Assembly: GCF_000745215.1 (NCBI RefSeq)
Contig: NZ_JQNK01000009.1
Location: 1,302,001-1,366,000 of the forward strand
DNA from: Methylosinus sp. PW1
GTDB taxonomy: Bacteria > Pseudomonadota > Alphaproteobacteria > Rhizobiales > Beijerinckiaceae
Direction: 5' to 3'
Length of the DNA: 64,000 bases
Made by a program: the position numbers and the translations under genes. Positions 31,199 to 41,078 of this stretch are shown piece by piece. Under the pieces are notes generated by a model, which saw only the letters and a program-made list of their open reading frames with translations, was not told the DNA's origin and did not search any database. Within the stretch, counting starts at the first letter, position 1. Each line of letters begins with the position of its first letter.

Positions 31199-34100
31199 AT
31201 GACAGAGGCATTTCCCTGGAGCTTCAAGGGTATAGATCACGAAACCCGCGATGTCGCGCGCGCCGCCGCACGACGATCGGGCAAGAGCCTTTCCGCTTGG
31301 CTCGATGACGTGATCCAAGAAAAAGCCAATTTCGACGAGCCGTCTTACGCGGTCGACGACGAGGAGCCGAACGCTCCGGCGCGCCGACGCGCGCTGCGCT
31401 CGCGTCTCTACGGACGCAATGATCGCGGCCGCATGCGCCGCGACGCCGCGCCGCGACGCGACCTGCGCGACGAGGAGCCGGAAGACGATTTCCGCTCGCT
31501 CGCGCCGCGCGGCCGCGCCGATGTCGACGCCAAGGCCATCGTCGACGACGCCGTCGCCCTCTTCGAGCGGCGCTCCGCCGAGAGCGAGCGCAAGACGGCC
31601 AACGCCCTCTCCGGCCTCGCCAAGCTGATCGACCGCAATCACACGAGCCGCGCCCGCCTCGGCGACGATATCGGCGCGGTGATGGACCGGCTCGGCCGCA
31701 TAGAAGAGCGCATCGCCACCCGCCCGGATGAGGGCGTGCGGCCGATCCGCAATGCGCTGGCCCGGCTCGAGGCGCGCATCGACAGCCTCTCCAACGACGA
31801 TCGCGCTTATGAGTTCGAGAATGCGCTCGGCGCGCTCGATCAGCGGCTCGCCGAAATTGCGGCGCGGCTGGACGAGGAAGCCGAGGAGCGACGACGCCAA
31901 GAGCGCGAGAAGCAAGAACGCGAGAAGCAGGAGCGCGACGGCCGGCAGGAGCGCGATCGTCGCGCCGCCGCGCGGCGTCCGCTCGCCGAGGCCGTCGCCG
32001 AGATCACCGAGCGCCAGCGCGCGCTCGAGGAGCAGGCGGGCGGCGCTTTCACCGCCAGAGCGGCGATCGAGTCGCGGCCGGCGATCTTCGACGGTCTCGC
32101 CGAATCGATCGAGTCGCTGTCGCGCCAGCTGATGTCGTCCCGCGCCGAGCAGAGCGTGCAGGGCGAGCAGCAAGCGGCCATCGTCGCCCAGATCGACCTT
32201 TTGCGCTGCGATCTCGAAGGCCTCTCCCGCGCCCTCGTCGATCTCGCGCCGCGCGCCTCCGTCGCCGCCGTCGAATCGGCGCTGCGCGAGCTGGCCGAGC
32301 GCGTCGAGGCGCAGCGCCTCTATGGCGTCGAGGAGATGGTGCTGGCGCCGGTCGAGCGGCTCACCGCCGATCTCGCCTCCATATTGCGCGATCTCGATCC
32401 GAGCCGCATCGTCGCCGTCCTCTATGAGGAAGTGCGCGCGCTGAACGACAAGCTCGCCGAGCATCACGCCGCCGGCGGCGCCGATCGCGCCGCCATAGAC
32501 GCGATCACGCGCGAGACGCGCGAGATTCACGAGCTGCTGAAGGCGGTTTCGCGCCGCCCTCTGCCGATCGAGAAGCTCGAGGCCGGCATCGCCGCGCTGA
32601 CCACGCAGGTCGACGAGCTGAGCGCTGTCGGCGCCAATGTCGCCACGGCCAAGGATGTGAGCGAGCTCGTGCAGAGCATTCGCTCCATCGTCTCGACCGA
32701 GATCGGCGGCTCTTTCGCCGCACTCGAGCGCCGACTCGAATATTTCGCAGCCAAGCTCGACAACATCTCGACGAAATCGGGCGGCGGCAAGCGCTTCGAC
32801 GAGATCAACGAGCGCATCGAGCAGGTCCATAAATCGCTCGCCGCGCGCATAGAGCGCAGCGGCTCGGGCGTCGACGCGAGCAAGGTCGAGCAGCTCTTCG
32901 CCTCCTTCGCCAAGAAGATCGACGCGGCGGCCGAAGCCAAGATCGTCCATCCTGTGGATGAACTCGGCCGCAAGATCGAGAAGCTCGAGCAGCGGCTCCA
33001 CCAGCCCGCCGCTCCCGCGCAGCAATCCGCCGATGCGGAGCAATTGCGCGAGATCGCCAAGAATATGGACGAGCTGCGTGCGGAGGTGAAACGCAAGCGC
33101 GGCGGCTCCGGCGTCGACCCCAATCAGTTCGAGCGGCTGTTCGCCTCGCTGGCCGAGAAGATCGACGCGGCGACAGAGGCCAGAATCGTTCATCCGGGCT
33201 TCGACGAGCTCGGCCGCAAGATCGAGAAGCTGGAGCAGCGGCTCCAGCCCGTCGCCGCCAGCGCGCAGAAATCCGCCGGCTCCGAGCAATTGCGCGAGCT
33301 GGCCGAGCGCATCGACCATGTCCACGCAGAGCTCGCCGCGCGCATCGATTCGACCGCGCGCCGGCGCGGCGACGACGCCAATCTGCAATTGGCGGAGCTG
33401 GTCGGACAGCTGGCGCAGAAGATGGATGCGGCGCTCGATCCGGAGGCCGATCGCAGCGCCTTCGGCGCGCTCGAGCAGCAGATCGGCCGGCTCGCGGAAC
33501 GGCTCGACCGCTCCGACATGAACGCCGATTCCTTCGCCGCCATAGAGCGCGCGCTCGGCGCGCTCTCCACCAAGGTCGAGGAGACGCGCAGCTCCACCAT
33601 GCGCGTCGCCGAGATCGCCGCGCGCGAGGCGGCGCAGGATGCGCTGCGCGATGCGACGCTTCACGGCGGCCTGCAGGACGCGCTGGAGAAGGAGCTGGTC
33701 GAGCTGCGTCATTTCCAGGACGAGGCCGGCCATCGCACCAATCAGACGCTCGCCGCCGTCCATGAGACGCTGCAGCGCGTCGTCGAGCGTCTCTCCATGT
33801 TCGAGGACGAGCTGACCGATCTGCGCAAGGCCAAGCCGGGCGCAGCCGCGGAGCCGCAGCGCGCCAAGGACGGGACCGAGCCGCGCCGCGCCGCGCGCGT
33901 GAAATCCGCGGCGCCGGTCGGCGATGTGGAGGATATTCTGCTGGAGCCGGGCGACCGCCGCCCGCGCCGCGAGCCGATGGTGTCCCGCGACGACGATCGC
34001 TCCGGCTCCGTGCAGCAGGATTTCATCGCGGCCGCGCGCCGCGCCGCCCAGCAGGCCGCTGTCGACGCCCAGGCCGCAGCGGCGCAAGGCAAGGCCGCGC

Positions 34101-35347
34101 AGGGCAAGGCGGCCAAAAAGATCGCCGCCGAGCAGAAGCAGGAGCCCGAGCGCGTCGTCGCTGCGGGCGGCGGCGTCGGCGCGGCGCTGCAATCCCGCCG
34201 CCGGCCGCTGCTGCTCGGCGTCGGCGTGCTGGTGCTGCTCTACGGCGCCTATCAGATCGCGCGCGTCACGCTCGACAATCCGGCTCCGCAGGCCTCCGCC
34301 ATTCAGGCGGAGCCGAGCGAGGCGACCGCCTCCACCGAGCCTGCCGCCAAGGACGCGGCCGCCGAGCCCAAGGATGCGGCCGCCAAGGACGCCGCCTCCA
34401 AGGACGCCGCAACCGTTGAGCCGAGCACTCCTGCTCCCGCCACGGTTTCGGCCGCCGAGCCCGCCAAGGCGCCGGCCGCCGCGCCGAGGCCGATCGGGCT
34501 TCCGGCGCTCGCGCCCGGCGGCTCCGGCGTCGGCTCCTTCGCTCCCGGTCCGCAGGCTCCGGCGCCCGGACGTTTCGGCGCGCAGACGGTCGATCCCATG
34601 CCGGTCGGCGCGATCGGAACGCCGGCGGCCAATGCGCCCGCCGCGCCGCGACAGGACGTTTTCAGCGTCATCAAGGAGATCGCCGCAGCCGGCGACGCCA
34701 GCGCCCAATATGAGCTCGGCCTGCGCTACTCCGAGGGGCGCGGCGGCGCCCCGCGCGATCCGAAAATCGCGTTCCAATGGTTCGAGAAGGCGGCCGAAAA
34801 GGGCCTCGCCCCGGCGCAATACCGGCTCGGCTCCATCTATGAGAAGGGCATGGGCGTCGAGCGCGACTACGCCAAAGCGCTCACCTGGTACAAGCGCGCC
34901 GCCGACGCCGGCAACGCCCGCGCCATGCACAACCTCGCCGTGCTGCACGCCGGCGGCGGCGACGGCAAGCCGGATTACGACCAGGCGGCGCTATGGTTCC
35001 GCAAGGCGGCCGAATATGGCGTGCGCGACAGCCAGTTCAATCTGGCCATTCTCTACGCCCGTGGGCTCGGCGTTCCGCAGAATCTGACGCAGTCCTATCT
35101 GTGGTTCTCGGCCGCCGCCACTCAGGGCGACGAGGACGCCGGCAAAAAACGCGACGAGGTCCGCGCCCGTCTCGACAGCAAGGACATGGCGGCCGCCAAG
35201 GCGCTCGTCGACGGCTTCCGTCCCAAGCAGCCGGACAACGCCGCCAATGACGTGCCGCCGCCTCCCGGCGGCTGGGAGAACGCCAAGGCGCCCGCCAAGC
35301 CGGAGGGAAAGCCCGCCGCCGGCAAGCCGAAAGTCTCCGCGCTTTGA
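31199..35347 (+). CDS. PodJ-like polar localization protein with coiled coil, one TM and Sel1 repeats
   Basis: A 1382-residue bitopic protein. The N-terminus (FPWSFKGIDHETRDVARAAA) is typical of alphaproteobacterial PodJ-like proteins. Residues about 150-950 are charged, heptad-like coiled coil. A single membrane helix lies near 1003-1020 (LLLGVGVLVLLYGAYQIA), followed by a low-complexity Ala/Pro/Lys linker and then four to five Sel1 repeats (about 1160-1325) in the periplasm. In Caulobacter, PodJ organises the new cell pole. The coiled coil contains a tandem duplication of about 80 residues (around 32866-33345), with shared segments such as DELGRKIEKLEQRL. It is monocistronic, ending at a strong terminator 44 bases downstream. 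Confidence 0.85.
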   Translation: MTEAFPWSFKGIDHETRDVARAAARRSGKSLSAWLDDVIQEKANFDEPSYAVDDEEPNAPARRRALRSRLYGRNDRGRMRRDAAPRRDLRDEEPEDDFRSLAPRGRADVDAKAIVDDAVALFERRSAESERKTANALSGLAKLIDRNHTSRARLGDDIGAVMDRLGRIEERIATRPDEGVRPIRNALARLEARIDSLSNDDRAYEFENALGALDQRLAEIAARLDEEAEERRRQEREKQEREKQERDGRQERDRRAAARRPLAEAVAEITERQRALEEQAGGAFTARAAIESRPAIFDGLAESIESLSRQLMSSRAEQSVQGEQQAAIVAQIDLLRCDLEGLSRALVDLAPRASVAAVESALRELAERVEAQRLYGVEEMVLAPVERLTADLASILRDLDPSRIVAVLYEEVRALNDKLAEHHAAGGADRAAIDAITRETREIHELLKAVSRRPLPIEKLEAGIAALTTQVDELSAVGANVATAKDVSELVQSIRSIVSTEIGGSFAALERRLEYFAAKLDNISTKSGGGKRFDEINERIEQVHKSLAARIERSGSGVDASKVEQLFASFAKKIDAAAEAKIVHPVDELGRKIEKLEQRLHQPAAPAQQSADAEQLREIAKNMDELRAEVKRKRGGSGVDPNQFERLFASLAEKIDAATEARIVHPGFDELGRKIEKLEQRLQPVAASAQKSAGSEQLRELAERIDHVHAELAARIDSTARRRGDDANLQLAELVGQLAQKMDAALDPEADRSAFGALEQQIGRLAERLDRSDMNADSFAAIERALGALSTKVEETRSSTMRVAEIAAREAAQDALRDATLHGGLQDALEKELVELRHFQDEAGHRTNQTLAAVHETLQRVVERLSMFEDELTDLRKAKPGAAAEPQRAKDGTEPRRAARVKSAAPVGDVEDILLEPGDRRPRREPMVSRDDDRSGSVQQDFIAAARRAAQQAAVDAQAAAAQGKAAQGKAAKKIAAEQKQEPERVVAAGGGVGAALQSRRRPLLLGVGVLVLLYGAYQIARVTLDNPAPQASAIQAEPSEATASTEPAAKDAAAEPKDAAAKDAASKDAATVEPSTPAPATVSAAEPAKAPAAAPRPIGLPALAPGGSGVGSFAPGPQAPAPGRFGAQTVDPMPVGAIGTPAANAPAAPRQDVFSVIKEIAAAGDASAQYELGLRYSEGRGGAPRDPKIAFQWFEKAAEKGLAPAQYRLGSIYEKGMGVERDYAKALTWYKRAADAGNARAMHNLAVLHAGGGDGKPDYDQAALWFRKAAEYGVRDSQFNLAILYARGLGVPQNLTQSYLWFSAAATQGDEDAGKKRDEVRARLDSKDMAAAKALVDGFRPKQPDNAANDVPPPPGGWENAKAPAKPEGKPAAGKPKVSAL

Positions 35348-35390
35348 AAAAGGCGCTTTAGAACCGAGACATAGAGAGAAACTTAGATCG

Positions 35391-35423
35391 TAATGGCCGC
35401 GTCCGCGCTGGACGCGGCCATTA
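35391..35423 (+). terminator. Rho-independent terminator of the PodJ-like gene
   Basis: A perfect 14-base stem (35391-35404 with 35410-35423) with loop GCGCT, followed by TCGTTTCG. It lies 44 bases after the stop codon. Confidence 0.75.
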
Positions 35424-35505
35424 TCGTTTCGTGGCATTCCCCTCGTCTGCAACTAATGGTGAAAGCGCGGCTGTGTCACCCCCGGCGACAGAGGGACAAA
35501 ATTCG

Positions 35506-35530
35506 ACTCCCCGCGCCAGCCGCGGGGAGT
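35506..35530. repeat. CTCCCC/GGGGAG hairpin, REP-like or bidirectional terminator
   Basis: A perfect 10-base stem ACTCCCCGCG/CGCGGGGAGT with loop CCAGC, followed by TTT and preceded by AAAATTCG, so it could end transcripts in both directions. It shares its core with the palindromes near 2580 and 44568. Confidence 0.6.
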
Positions 35531-35573
35531 TTTGCCTCTCGACGCTCCTTCCGCCATTGCCGACCCTGCCGCT

Positions 35574-35972
35574 ATGGCGAAGTTTCGGCCCGGCCTGTGG
35601 CGGCTCGCGCGCGCCCTCTTCACCAGGGGGATGGCGGCGCTGCTGCTGATTCAGATCGTCGCCCACGCCTTTTCCGAGACTCGTCCCACGCCGATTGAGC
35701 CGGCGCTCGCCGCGGCGAGCCGTCTCTGCGGCGCCGCGCCCGACGGCGGCCATGCGCCGACCGCGCCGGACCGGCCCGGCCATTGCCTCTACTGCCCGCT
35801 CTCCTGCGCCCATGGCGACGCCGGGCTCCCGACGCTGGCGGCGGCGACGCTCCTCCTGCTCCTCCCGCGCGACGCCGCGACGACGGGCCGTGCGGTGGAG
35901 ATCGACGCGCGGCCGGTGGCCGGAGCGACCGGCTTCCGGCAATTTTCGCGCGCGCCGCCGGCGCTCGTCTGA
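35574..35972 (+). CDS. Small membrane protein with Cys/His pairs, DUF2946-like
   Basis: A 132-residue protein with an N-terminal hydrophobic segment (GMAALLLIQIVAHAF), a middle CxxC/His cluster (GHCLYCPLSCAHG, about 68-80) and a second hydrophobic segment (PTLAAATLLLLLP). This layout resembles DUF2946 proteins, small periplasm-facing proteins often found beside TonB-dependent copper or iron uptake genes. It lies 138 bases before the sigma factor remnant, which supports a past link with metal uptake. The start at 35574 is chosen because the preceding 14 codons lack family features. The assignment is tentative. Confidence 0.55.
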   Translation: MAKFRPGLWRLARALFTRGMAALLLIQIVAHAFSETRPTPIEPALAAASRLCGAAPDGGHAPTAPDRPGHCLYCPLSCAHGDAGLPTLAAATLLLLLPRDAATTGRAVEIDARPVAGATGFRQFSRAPPALV

Positions 35973-36110
35973 GCGTCAGCAGGCGGCCAGAGCTCTCCCG
36001 GCCCGCAGCCGCCCACCTTCGACACGATTCCAAGCTCTCGCATCGACGCGCTCGCAACGCCGAACCGGCATGCGATTCCAGCCGCGCCGCTCCGCCGCCG
36101 AAAGGCGATC

Positions 36111-36450
36111 ATGCCCATTCAGAAATCCGAACGTCTTCGCGAGCTGTTTCGCCGCAACAAGCGCGCGCTGCTCGACTATTTCCAGCGCCGCGCGGGACCG
36201 GACCACGCCTCGACCTGCTGCAGGAGACTTTCGTGCGCGCGATTCGCCGCGACGAGTTCGAGAATGTCGCCGATCCGCCGGCATTTCTGAAGCAGATCGC
36301 CATCAATCTCTCGCGCGATTTCGCCCGCCGCCGCGACAGCGAGGCCAAATATTTCGTTCCCGGCGACGCGCCCGAGGAGGTCATAGAGCCCGCCGTCGCG
36401 CCGGACGCGCTCTATGAGACCGAGGAGCTCTCCCGTCGGCTGCGCCATCC
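36111..36450 (+). pseudogene. FecI-type ECF sigma factor remnant, frameshifted and truncated
   Basis: The first frame encodes MPIQKSERLRELFRRNKRAL...DYFQRRAG (region 2.1). At about 36205-36212 the reading must shift by one missing base to continue as DLLQETFVRAIRRDEFENV, then FLKQIAINLSRDFARRR (regions 2.2-2.4) and the linker up to YETEELSRRLR. After about 36445 the homology stops: region 4, the -35 binding helix-turn-helix, is missing. An ISAs1 transposase remnant begins within 30 bases. Such sigma factors normally sit in front of a FecR anti-sigma and a TonB receptor gene; neither is present. Clearly non-functional unless the frameshift is a sequence error, and even then truncated. Confidence 0.8.
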
Positions 36451-36474
36451 GGCCAGCGTCGAGGATGTGGATTA

Positions 36475-36675
36475 TCAGAGTTCACGCGGACTCGACCGGG
36501 CTCTGTTCCTGAAGGCCTCCGCCACGGCCAACACGGCGAGCAGGGACAAGAGCAAGATCTCGTCGAGCGGATACATCACCTTGCCGGGCTGCCGTCCGTC
36601 CGGCATATCGTTGAAATATTGCAGGAACACCGTCGTCTCGGCCAAAGCCGCGCAATCCGACCCGTTCTCGTCCAT
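36475..36675 (-). mobile_element. ISAs1-family transposase N-terminal remnant
   Basis: The leftward frame from 36675 encodes 66 residues beginning MDENGSDCAALAETTVFLQ, then DMPDGRQPGKVMYPLDEIL and LLSLLAVLAVAEAF. This is the conserved N-terminus of ISAs1-family transposases. It ends after EAF in unrelated residues, and the DDE domain is absent. It directly abuts the broken end of the sigma factor gene. Confidence 0.75.
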
Positions 36676-37261
36676 CGACCTGACCTCCTGCCCGAATCAC
36701 AGGAGGTCGACTGATTCAGCACGAGAGCGATCTGTCGCCTACTTCTTCAGGCGATCGCCCTGGATTGCCGGCTCAGGCCCGTCGCGGACCGACCCTGATC
36801 GAGAAGACCTTCGCAATCGCCGTCGAATCGACGCCGCCATTATCGCGTGATTCGCAAATCGGTGGTCGTCGCGCGTCCCCGCCTTCCGCACACTAATCGA
36901 GATCGGAAGGTTTCTCTGCCACATCCTACTCCAGGCGATCACGCGCGCCGCTCATCGGCGGCTGTCGAGGGATGACATCGCCTGCAAAAGCGCGCTCGCA
37001 TCTCGATCGAGACGACGACGCATCGGTCGCGGACAGCGACATTCCCTTCTTTCCGGAGGGTTTTATAGATGATTATCGACGCGGCTAATTTGACTGTCAC
37101 ATAATTTAGAGATTTTCGAGATTCAGCGCTTGTTAAAAACATATCATCCTAGTAGGAATATGCATCCGGCCAATCGAGGGCTCGATCCCCTCGCCGGCCG
37201 ATGGTCCGAGGCGTCTGTCGGGGCCACATCGCCGAAACGAATTGCCGTTGGGGGTGACGAA
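36676..37261. other. 586-base region without a recognisable gene
   Basis: The left part probably contains the outer end of the ISAs1 remnant, but I could not define its inverted repeat. The right part (about 37060-37160) is AT-rich, with a TTGACT box at 37090-37095, and should hold the promoter for the DUF1549/DUF1501 pair. No credible open frame was found. Confidence 0.5.
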
Positions 37262-39568
37262 ATGAAAAAGCCACTGAAGCATGTGTTGTTGGCGCTGATG
37301 CTCGGCGCGTCCACGGCGACGATCGCCGTCGCGGCGGATGTCGCGCCTGCGACGCGTTCGAGCGGCGCGTCGCGTCCGCATTGGGCCTATCAGCCCGTGC
37401 AGCGTCCGGCGATCCCGGAGGTGGAGCGCAAAGCATGGGTGCGCTCGCCGATCGACGCTTTCATTCTCGCGAAGATCGAAGCGGCGAAGCTCTCTCCGTC
37501 GCAGGACGCCGACCGCGCCGCGTTCATTCGTCGCGCGACGCTGGACGTCTTGGGCCTCATTCCCGAGCCGGAGGAAGTCGCAGCCTTTGTGAACGACGCC
37601 TCGCCGGACGCCTATGAGAAGCTCATCGATCGGCTGCTGGCCTCGCCCCGCTATGGCGAGCGGCAGGCGCGCCGCTGGCTCGACCTCGCGCGCTATGCGG
37701 ACAGCGCGGGCTTTCAAGGCGATGTGACGCGGCCCAATTTCTTCCGTTATCGCGATTACGTCGTCCAGTCCTTCAATGAGGACAAGCCCTATTCGCGCTT
37801 CATTCAGGAGCAGATCGCGGCGGACGAGATCGCGCCCGGCGATCAGAAGGCGCTGGTCGCCACTGGCTTCCTGGCGAGCTACACCGACAACCCCAATGCC
37901 CGCGACCTCATCGGCCGCAAATATCAGATCACGACCGACATCACCGACACGATCGGAACGGCGATCCTCGGCACGACGGTCGGCTGTGCGCGCTGCCACA
38001 ATCACAAGTCCGACAAGATCACGCAGAAAGATTATTTCTCGCTGCAGGCCTTTTTCGCCAACACCGCCTTCGACGAGAAAATCCCCGCCGCCAAGGGCGA
38101 GCAGGAGATCGCCTATGAGAAGGCGCTCGCCAAATACGAGACCGCGGCCAAGGATATTCTCGACAGGCAGAAGCAGATCATCGAGTCTGTCCGAGAAAAG
38201 GCCTCGACCTATTATAAGGAGCGCTATAATCCCGACGCGCGCGCATCGATCTTCAAGCCGAAGAGCGAGTGGAACGCGCTCGACCGCTGGGTCAATTATC
38301 GAGCTGATGTCGTCACCGACCAGACGGCTTTGGCCGGCTATCTGCGCGAGACGGCGCAAGACAAGCAAATTCCGGAACACAGCCCGGAGGCCGTGGCGAG
38401 ATGGGAAGAATATAGGAAGCTGACCGAGGACTTGAAGAAGTTCGAGAAGCTCAAGCCGACGCGCGGCGCGAACACATTCACCGCGGCGACCGAGCTCGGG
38501 CATTCCGACGCGCCGCCCACATACATCTACTTCGGCGGCAATCACGAGCGTCCTCTCGACGAAGTGCAGCCGGCCTTCCCGGAGGCTTTCGCCAATGGCG
38601 AGACCCCCGCGATCACGCCGACGGCCACTTCCTCCGGCCGCCGCACGGCGCTGGCCAATTGGCTCACCAGCCCGAGCAATCCCCTGACCGCGCGCGTCTT
38701 CGTGAATCGCGTGTGGAACGAATATTTCGGCAAGGGCATCGTCGGCACGGTCAGCGATTTCGGCAAGGCCGGCGACAAGCCGACCAATCCCGAGCTGCTG
38801 GACTATCTCGCCAATAGCTTCGTCGATGGCGGCTGGAGCGTCAAGAAGCTGCACCGCGCGATTCTCTTGTCGAGCGCCTATCGGCAATCTTCCGCGCATC
38901 GCGACGATGTCGCGGCGGCCGATCCGGAGAACAAGCTGCTCGCCGTCTTCCCGCGCAAGCGACTCGACGCGGAACAGATTCGCGACTCCTTCCTGCAGGC
39001 GTCCGGCCGTCTCGAGGGCGCGATCGGGGGTCCGGCGGTGTATCCGCCGCTGCCGGCCAATCTCAACGTCGGCCCGGCTTGGGAGGCGTCCAACGATCCG
39101 CACGAGATCAACCGGCGCAGCCTCTATATTTTCGCGCGGCGGAGCGTTCCCTATCCGCTGCTCGAGACCTTCGACCTCAACAATCCGCAGCAGGCGCACA
39201 GCAAGCGCGACGTCACCACGACGCCGCTGCAAGCGCTGACGCTCGTCAATAATGATCTCGTCTTCCAATGGTCGCAGGCGCTCGCCGGCCGCGTCATTCG
39301 CGAGGCGGGAGCCGACGAGGGCGCGCGCTTGGAACGGCTCTATCAGATCCTGTTCTCGCGCAGCCCGGACGCATACGAGAAAACGCTGCTCCAGGCCTTT
39401 CTCGACGAGCATGAGAAGCTCATCGGATCCAAGCCTTCCGACGGCAAGTTCTCGATCGCCGTGCCGACCGGAAAAGACGTGAGCATCACCAATCCGATCC
39501 GCGCCTCCGCCTTCGTCGACCTCGTGCATACGGTCGCGAATTCCAATGAGTTCATCTACCGCTTCTGA
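37262..39568 (+). CDS. Exported DUF1549/DUF1553 protein with a CxxCH motif (planctomycete type)
   Basis: 768 residues with a Sec signal peptide (MKKPLKHVLLALMLGAS...AVAA). DUF1549 (about 60-270) contains a haem c-like C242-A-R-C245-H246 site. DUF1553 (about 460-740) follows, including the RTALANWLTSPSNPLTARV start and a C-terminal NSNEFIYRF. This PSCyt2-PSD1 arrangement is abundant in Planctomycetes and Verrucomicrobia. The biochemical role is unknown; the motif suggests a periplasmic cytochrome-like protein. The ATG at 37262 was chosen over earlier in-frame starts because the signal peptide begins there. The next gene follows after 37 bases, so the two form an operon. Confidence 0.85.
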   Translation: MKKPLKHVLLALMLGASTATIAVAADVAPATRSSGASRPHWAYQPVQRPAIPEVERKAWVRSPIDAFILAKIEAAKLSPSQDADRAAFIRRATLDVLGLIPEPEEVAAFVNDASPDAYEKLIDRLLASPRYGERQARRWLDLARYADSAGFQGDVTRPNFFRYRDYVVQSFNEDKPYSRFIQEQIAADEIAPGDQKALVATGFLASYTDNPNARDLIGRKYQITTDITDTIGTAILGTTVGCARCHNHKSDKITQKDYFSLQAFFANTAFDEKIPAAKGEQEIAYEKALAKYETAAKDILDRQKQIIESVREKASTYYKERYNPDARASIFKPKSEWNALDRWVNYRADVVTDQTALAGYLRETAQDKQIPEHSPEAVARWEEYRKLTEDLKKFEKLKPTRGANTFTAATELGHSDAPPTYIYFGGNHERPLDEVQPAFPEAFANGETPAITPTATSSGRRTALANWLTSPSNPLTARVFVNRVWNEYFGKGIVGTVSDFGKAGDKPTNPELLDYLANSFVDGGWSVKKLHRAILLSSAYRQSSAHRDDVAAADPENKLLAVFPRKRLDAEQIRDSFLQASGRLEGAIGGPAVYPPLPANLNVGPAWEASNDPHEINRRSLYIFARRSVPYPLLETFDLNNPQQAHSKRDVTTTPLQALTLVNNDLVFQWSQALAGRVIREAGADEGARLERLYQILFSRSPDAYEKTLLQAFLDEHEKLIGSKPSDGKFSIAVPTGKDVSITNPIRASAFVDLVHTVANSNEFIYRF

Positions 39569-39605
39569 CAATCGCATCGATCATCTGGAAGAAAGGAACG
39601 TCATC

Positions 39606-41054
39606 ATGAGCAAGACGCGTCGAGAATGGCTGTTCAACGCCGGGTATGGCCTCGGCGGTGTGGCGCTGAACGGCTTCATGCCGGGCGGCGGCGTATTCTC
39701 GGTTCCGCTCGCCCAGGCGGCGGCCACCTTCGTCGATCCGCTGACGAAGAAGGATCCGCATTTCGCGCCCAAGGTGAAATCGGTCATCTGGCTGCATATG
39801 GACGGCGCGCCGAGCACGCTCGATCTCTATGATTATAAGCCCGAGCTGGTGCGCCTCGCCGGCCAGGAGGTTCCCGAGTCCTTCCTGAAAGGGCTCCAGG
39901 TCACCACCTCCGGCGGCGCCGGCAAGCTGTTCGCCTCCAAGCGCACATGGAAGCAATATGGCCAGAGCGGCGCGTGGTTCTCGGACCTGCTGCCCAATCT
40001 CGCGCAGCACGCCGACAAGATCACCTTCGTCAAGTCGAGCGTCACGGTCGGCGCGACGCATGACATTTCGATCCTGAAGCTCAACACCGGCGACGTCACG
40101 CCCGGTCGGCCGTCGCTCGGCGCCTGGGTTACTTATGCGCTCGGCTCCGCCAATCCGGACCTGCCGCCCTATGTCGTGCTCTACAGCGGCAAACGCGAGC
40201 CGCGCGGCGGCTCGGTGAACTGGAGTTCCGGCTTCCTGCCGGCGGTCTATCAGGGCACGGCCTTCCGTCCCGGCGCGTCGCCGATCCTCAATCTCGACAA
40301 GCCGGAGCTGATCGCCGCGGCTCAGCAGCGCGACAATCTCGATCTGTTGCAGAAGCTCAATGAGCACAAGTCCGGCGAGCAGCCGTCCGACACCGAGCTG
40401 CAGGCCCGCACGCGCTCCTATGAGCTCGCCTATCGCATGGAGACGTCGGCGCCGGAAGCGGTCGACCTCTCCAAGGAGACGGCGGCCACCAAGGCGCTCT
40501 ATGGTCTCGACAATGACGCCACCAAGGACTACGGCACCACGCTGCTGCGCGCCCGTCGTCTGGTCGAGCGCGGCGTGCGTTTCATTCAGGTCGTCTCCGG
40601 GCCGGTCGACGCCATCGCCGACGACAATAAGAACTGGGACGCGCATCGCAAGCTCGAGGAGAACCATGGAGCGAACACGCGGGCGATCGACAAGCCAATC
40701 GCCGGGCTTCTCGCCGATCTCGCGGCGCGCGGACTTTTGGACGAGACGCTCGTCGTGTGGACGTCGGAGTTCGGCCGCACTTCCTACGGTCAGAGCGGCG
40801 ACGGCCGTGATCATAATCCCTGGGGCTACACGCAATGGCTCGCTGGCGGCGGCTTGAAGCACGGCCTGACCTATGGCGCGACCGATGAGATCGGTCTCAA
40901 GACGGTCGAGAACCCGGTCGACACCTATGATCTGCATGCGACCGTGCTGCAGCTGCTCGGCCTCGATCATCTGAAGACGGTGTATCTGCGCGCCGGGCGC
41001 GCCGAACGTCCGACGGTCGTCTATGGCAAGGTGGTCGGCGATCTCCTCGCTTGA
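39606..41054 (+). CDS. Tat-exported DUF1501 protein
   Basis: 482 residues. The start MSKTRREWLFNAGYGLGGVAL is a twin-arginine-like signal, so the protein is probably folded in the cytoplasm and exported. The rest is a DUF1501 domain of the alkaline phosphatase/sulfatase-like fold, with WLHMDGAPSTLDLYDYKP near the front, and WTSEFGRTSYGQSGDGRDHN and DLHATVLQLLGLDH near the end. The ATG at 39606 follows GAAAGGAACG, a good ribosome site. DUF1501 genes usually sit after DUF1549/DUF1553 genes, as here. The substrate is unknown. A strong terminator closes the pair. Confidence 0.88.
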   Translation: MSKTRREWLFNAGYGLGGVALNGFMPGGGVFSVPLAQAAATFVDPLTKKDPHFAPKVKSVIWLHMDGAPSTLDLYDYKPELVRLAGQEVPESFLKGLQVTTSGGAGKLFASKRTWKQYGQSGAWFSDLLPNLAQHADKITFVKSSVTVGATHDISILKLNTGDVTPGRPSLGAWVTYALGSANPDLPPYVVLYSGKREPRGGSVNWSSGFLPAVYQGTAFRPGASPILNLDKPELIAAAQQRDNLDLLQKLNEHKSGEQPSDTELQARTRSYELAYRMETSAPEAVDLSKETAATKALYGLDNDATKDYGTTLLRARRLVERGVRFIQVVSGPVDAIADDNKNWDAHRKLEENHGANTRAIDKPIAGLLADLAARGLLDETLVVWTSEFGRTSYGQSGDGRDHNPWGYTQWLAGGGLKHGLTYGATDEIGLKTVENPVDTYDLHATVLQLLGLDHLKTVYLRAGRAERPTVVYGKVVGDLLA

Positions 41055-41078
41055 CGATCGTCCTTCGACGGTAAATTG

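Noticed and set aside
31109..34948. Long antisense frame of nearly 1280 codons across the PodJ-like gene
   Set aside because: It mirrors the repetitive coiled-coil codons of the sense gene and has no recognisable start region or family.
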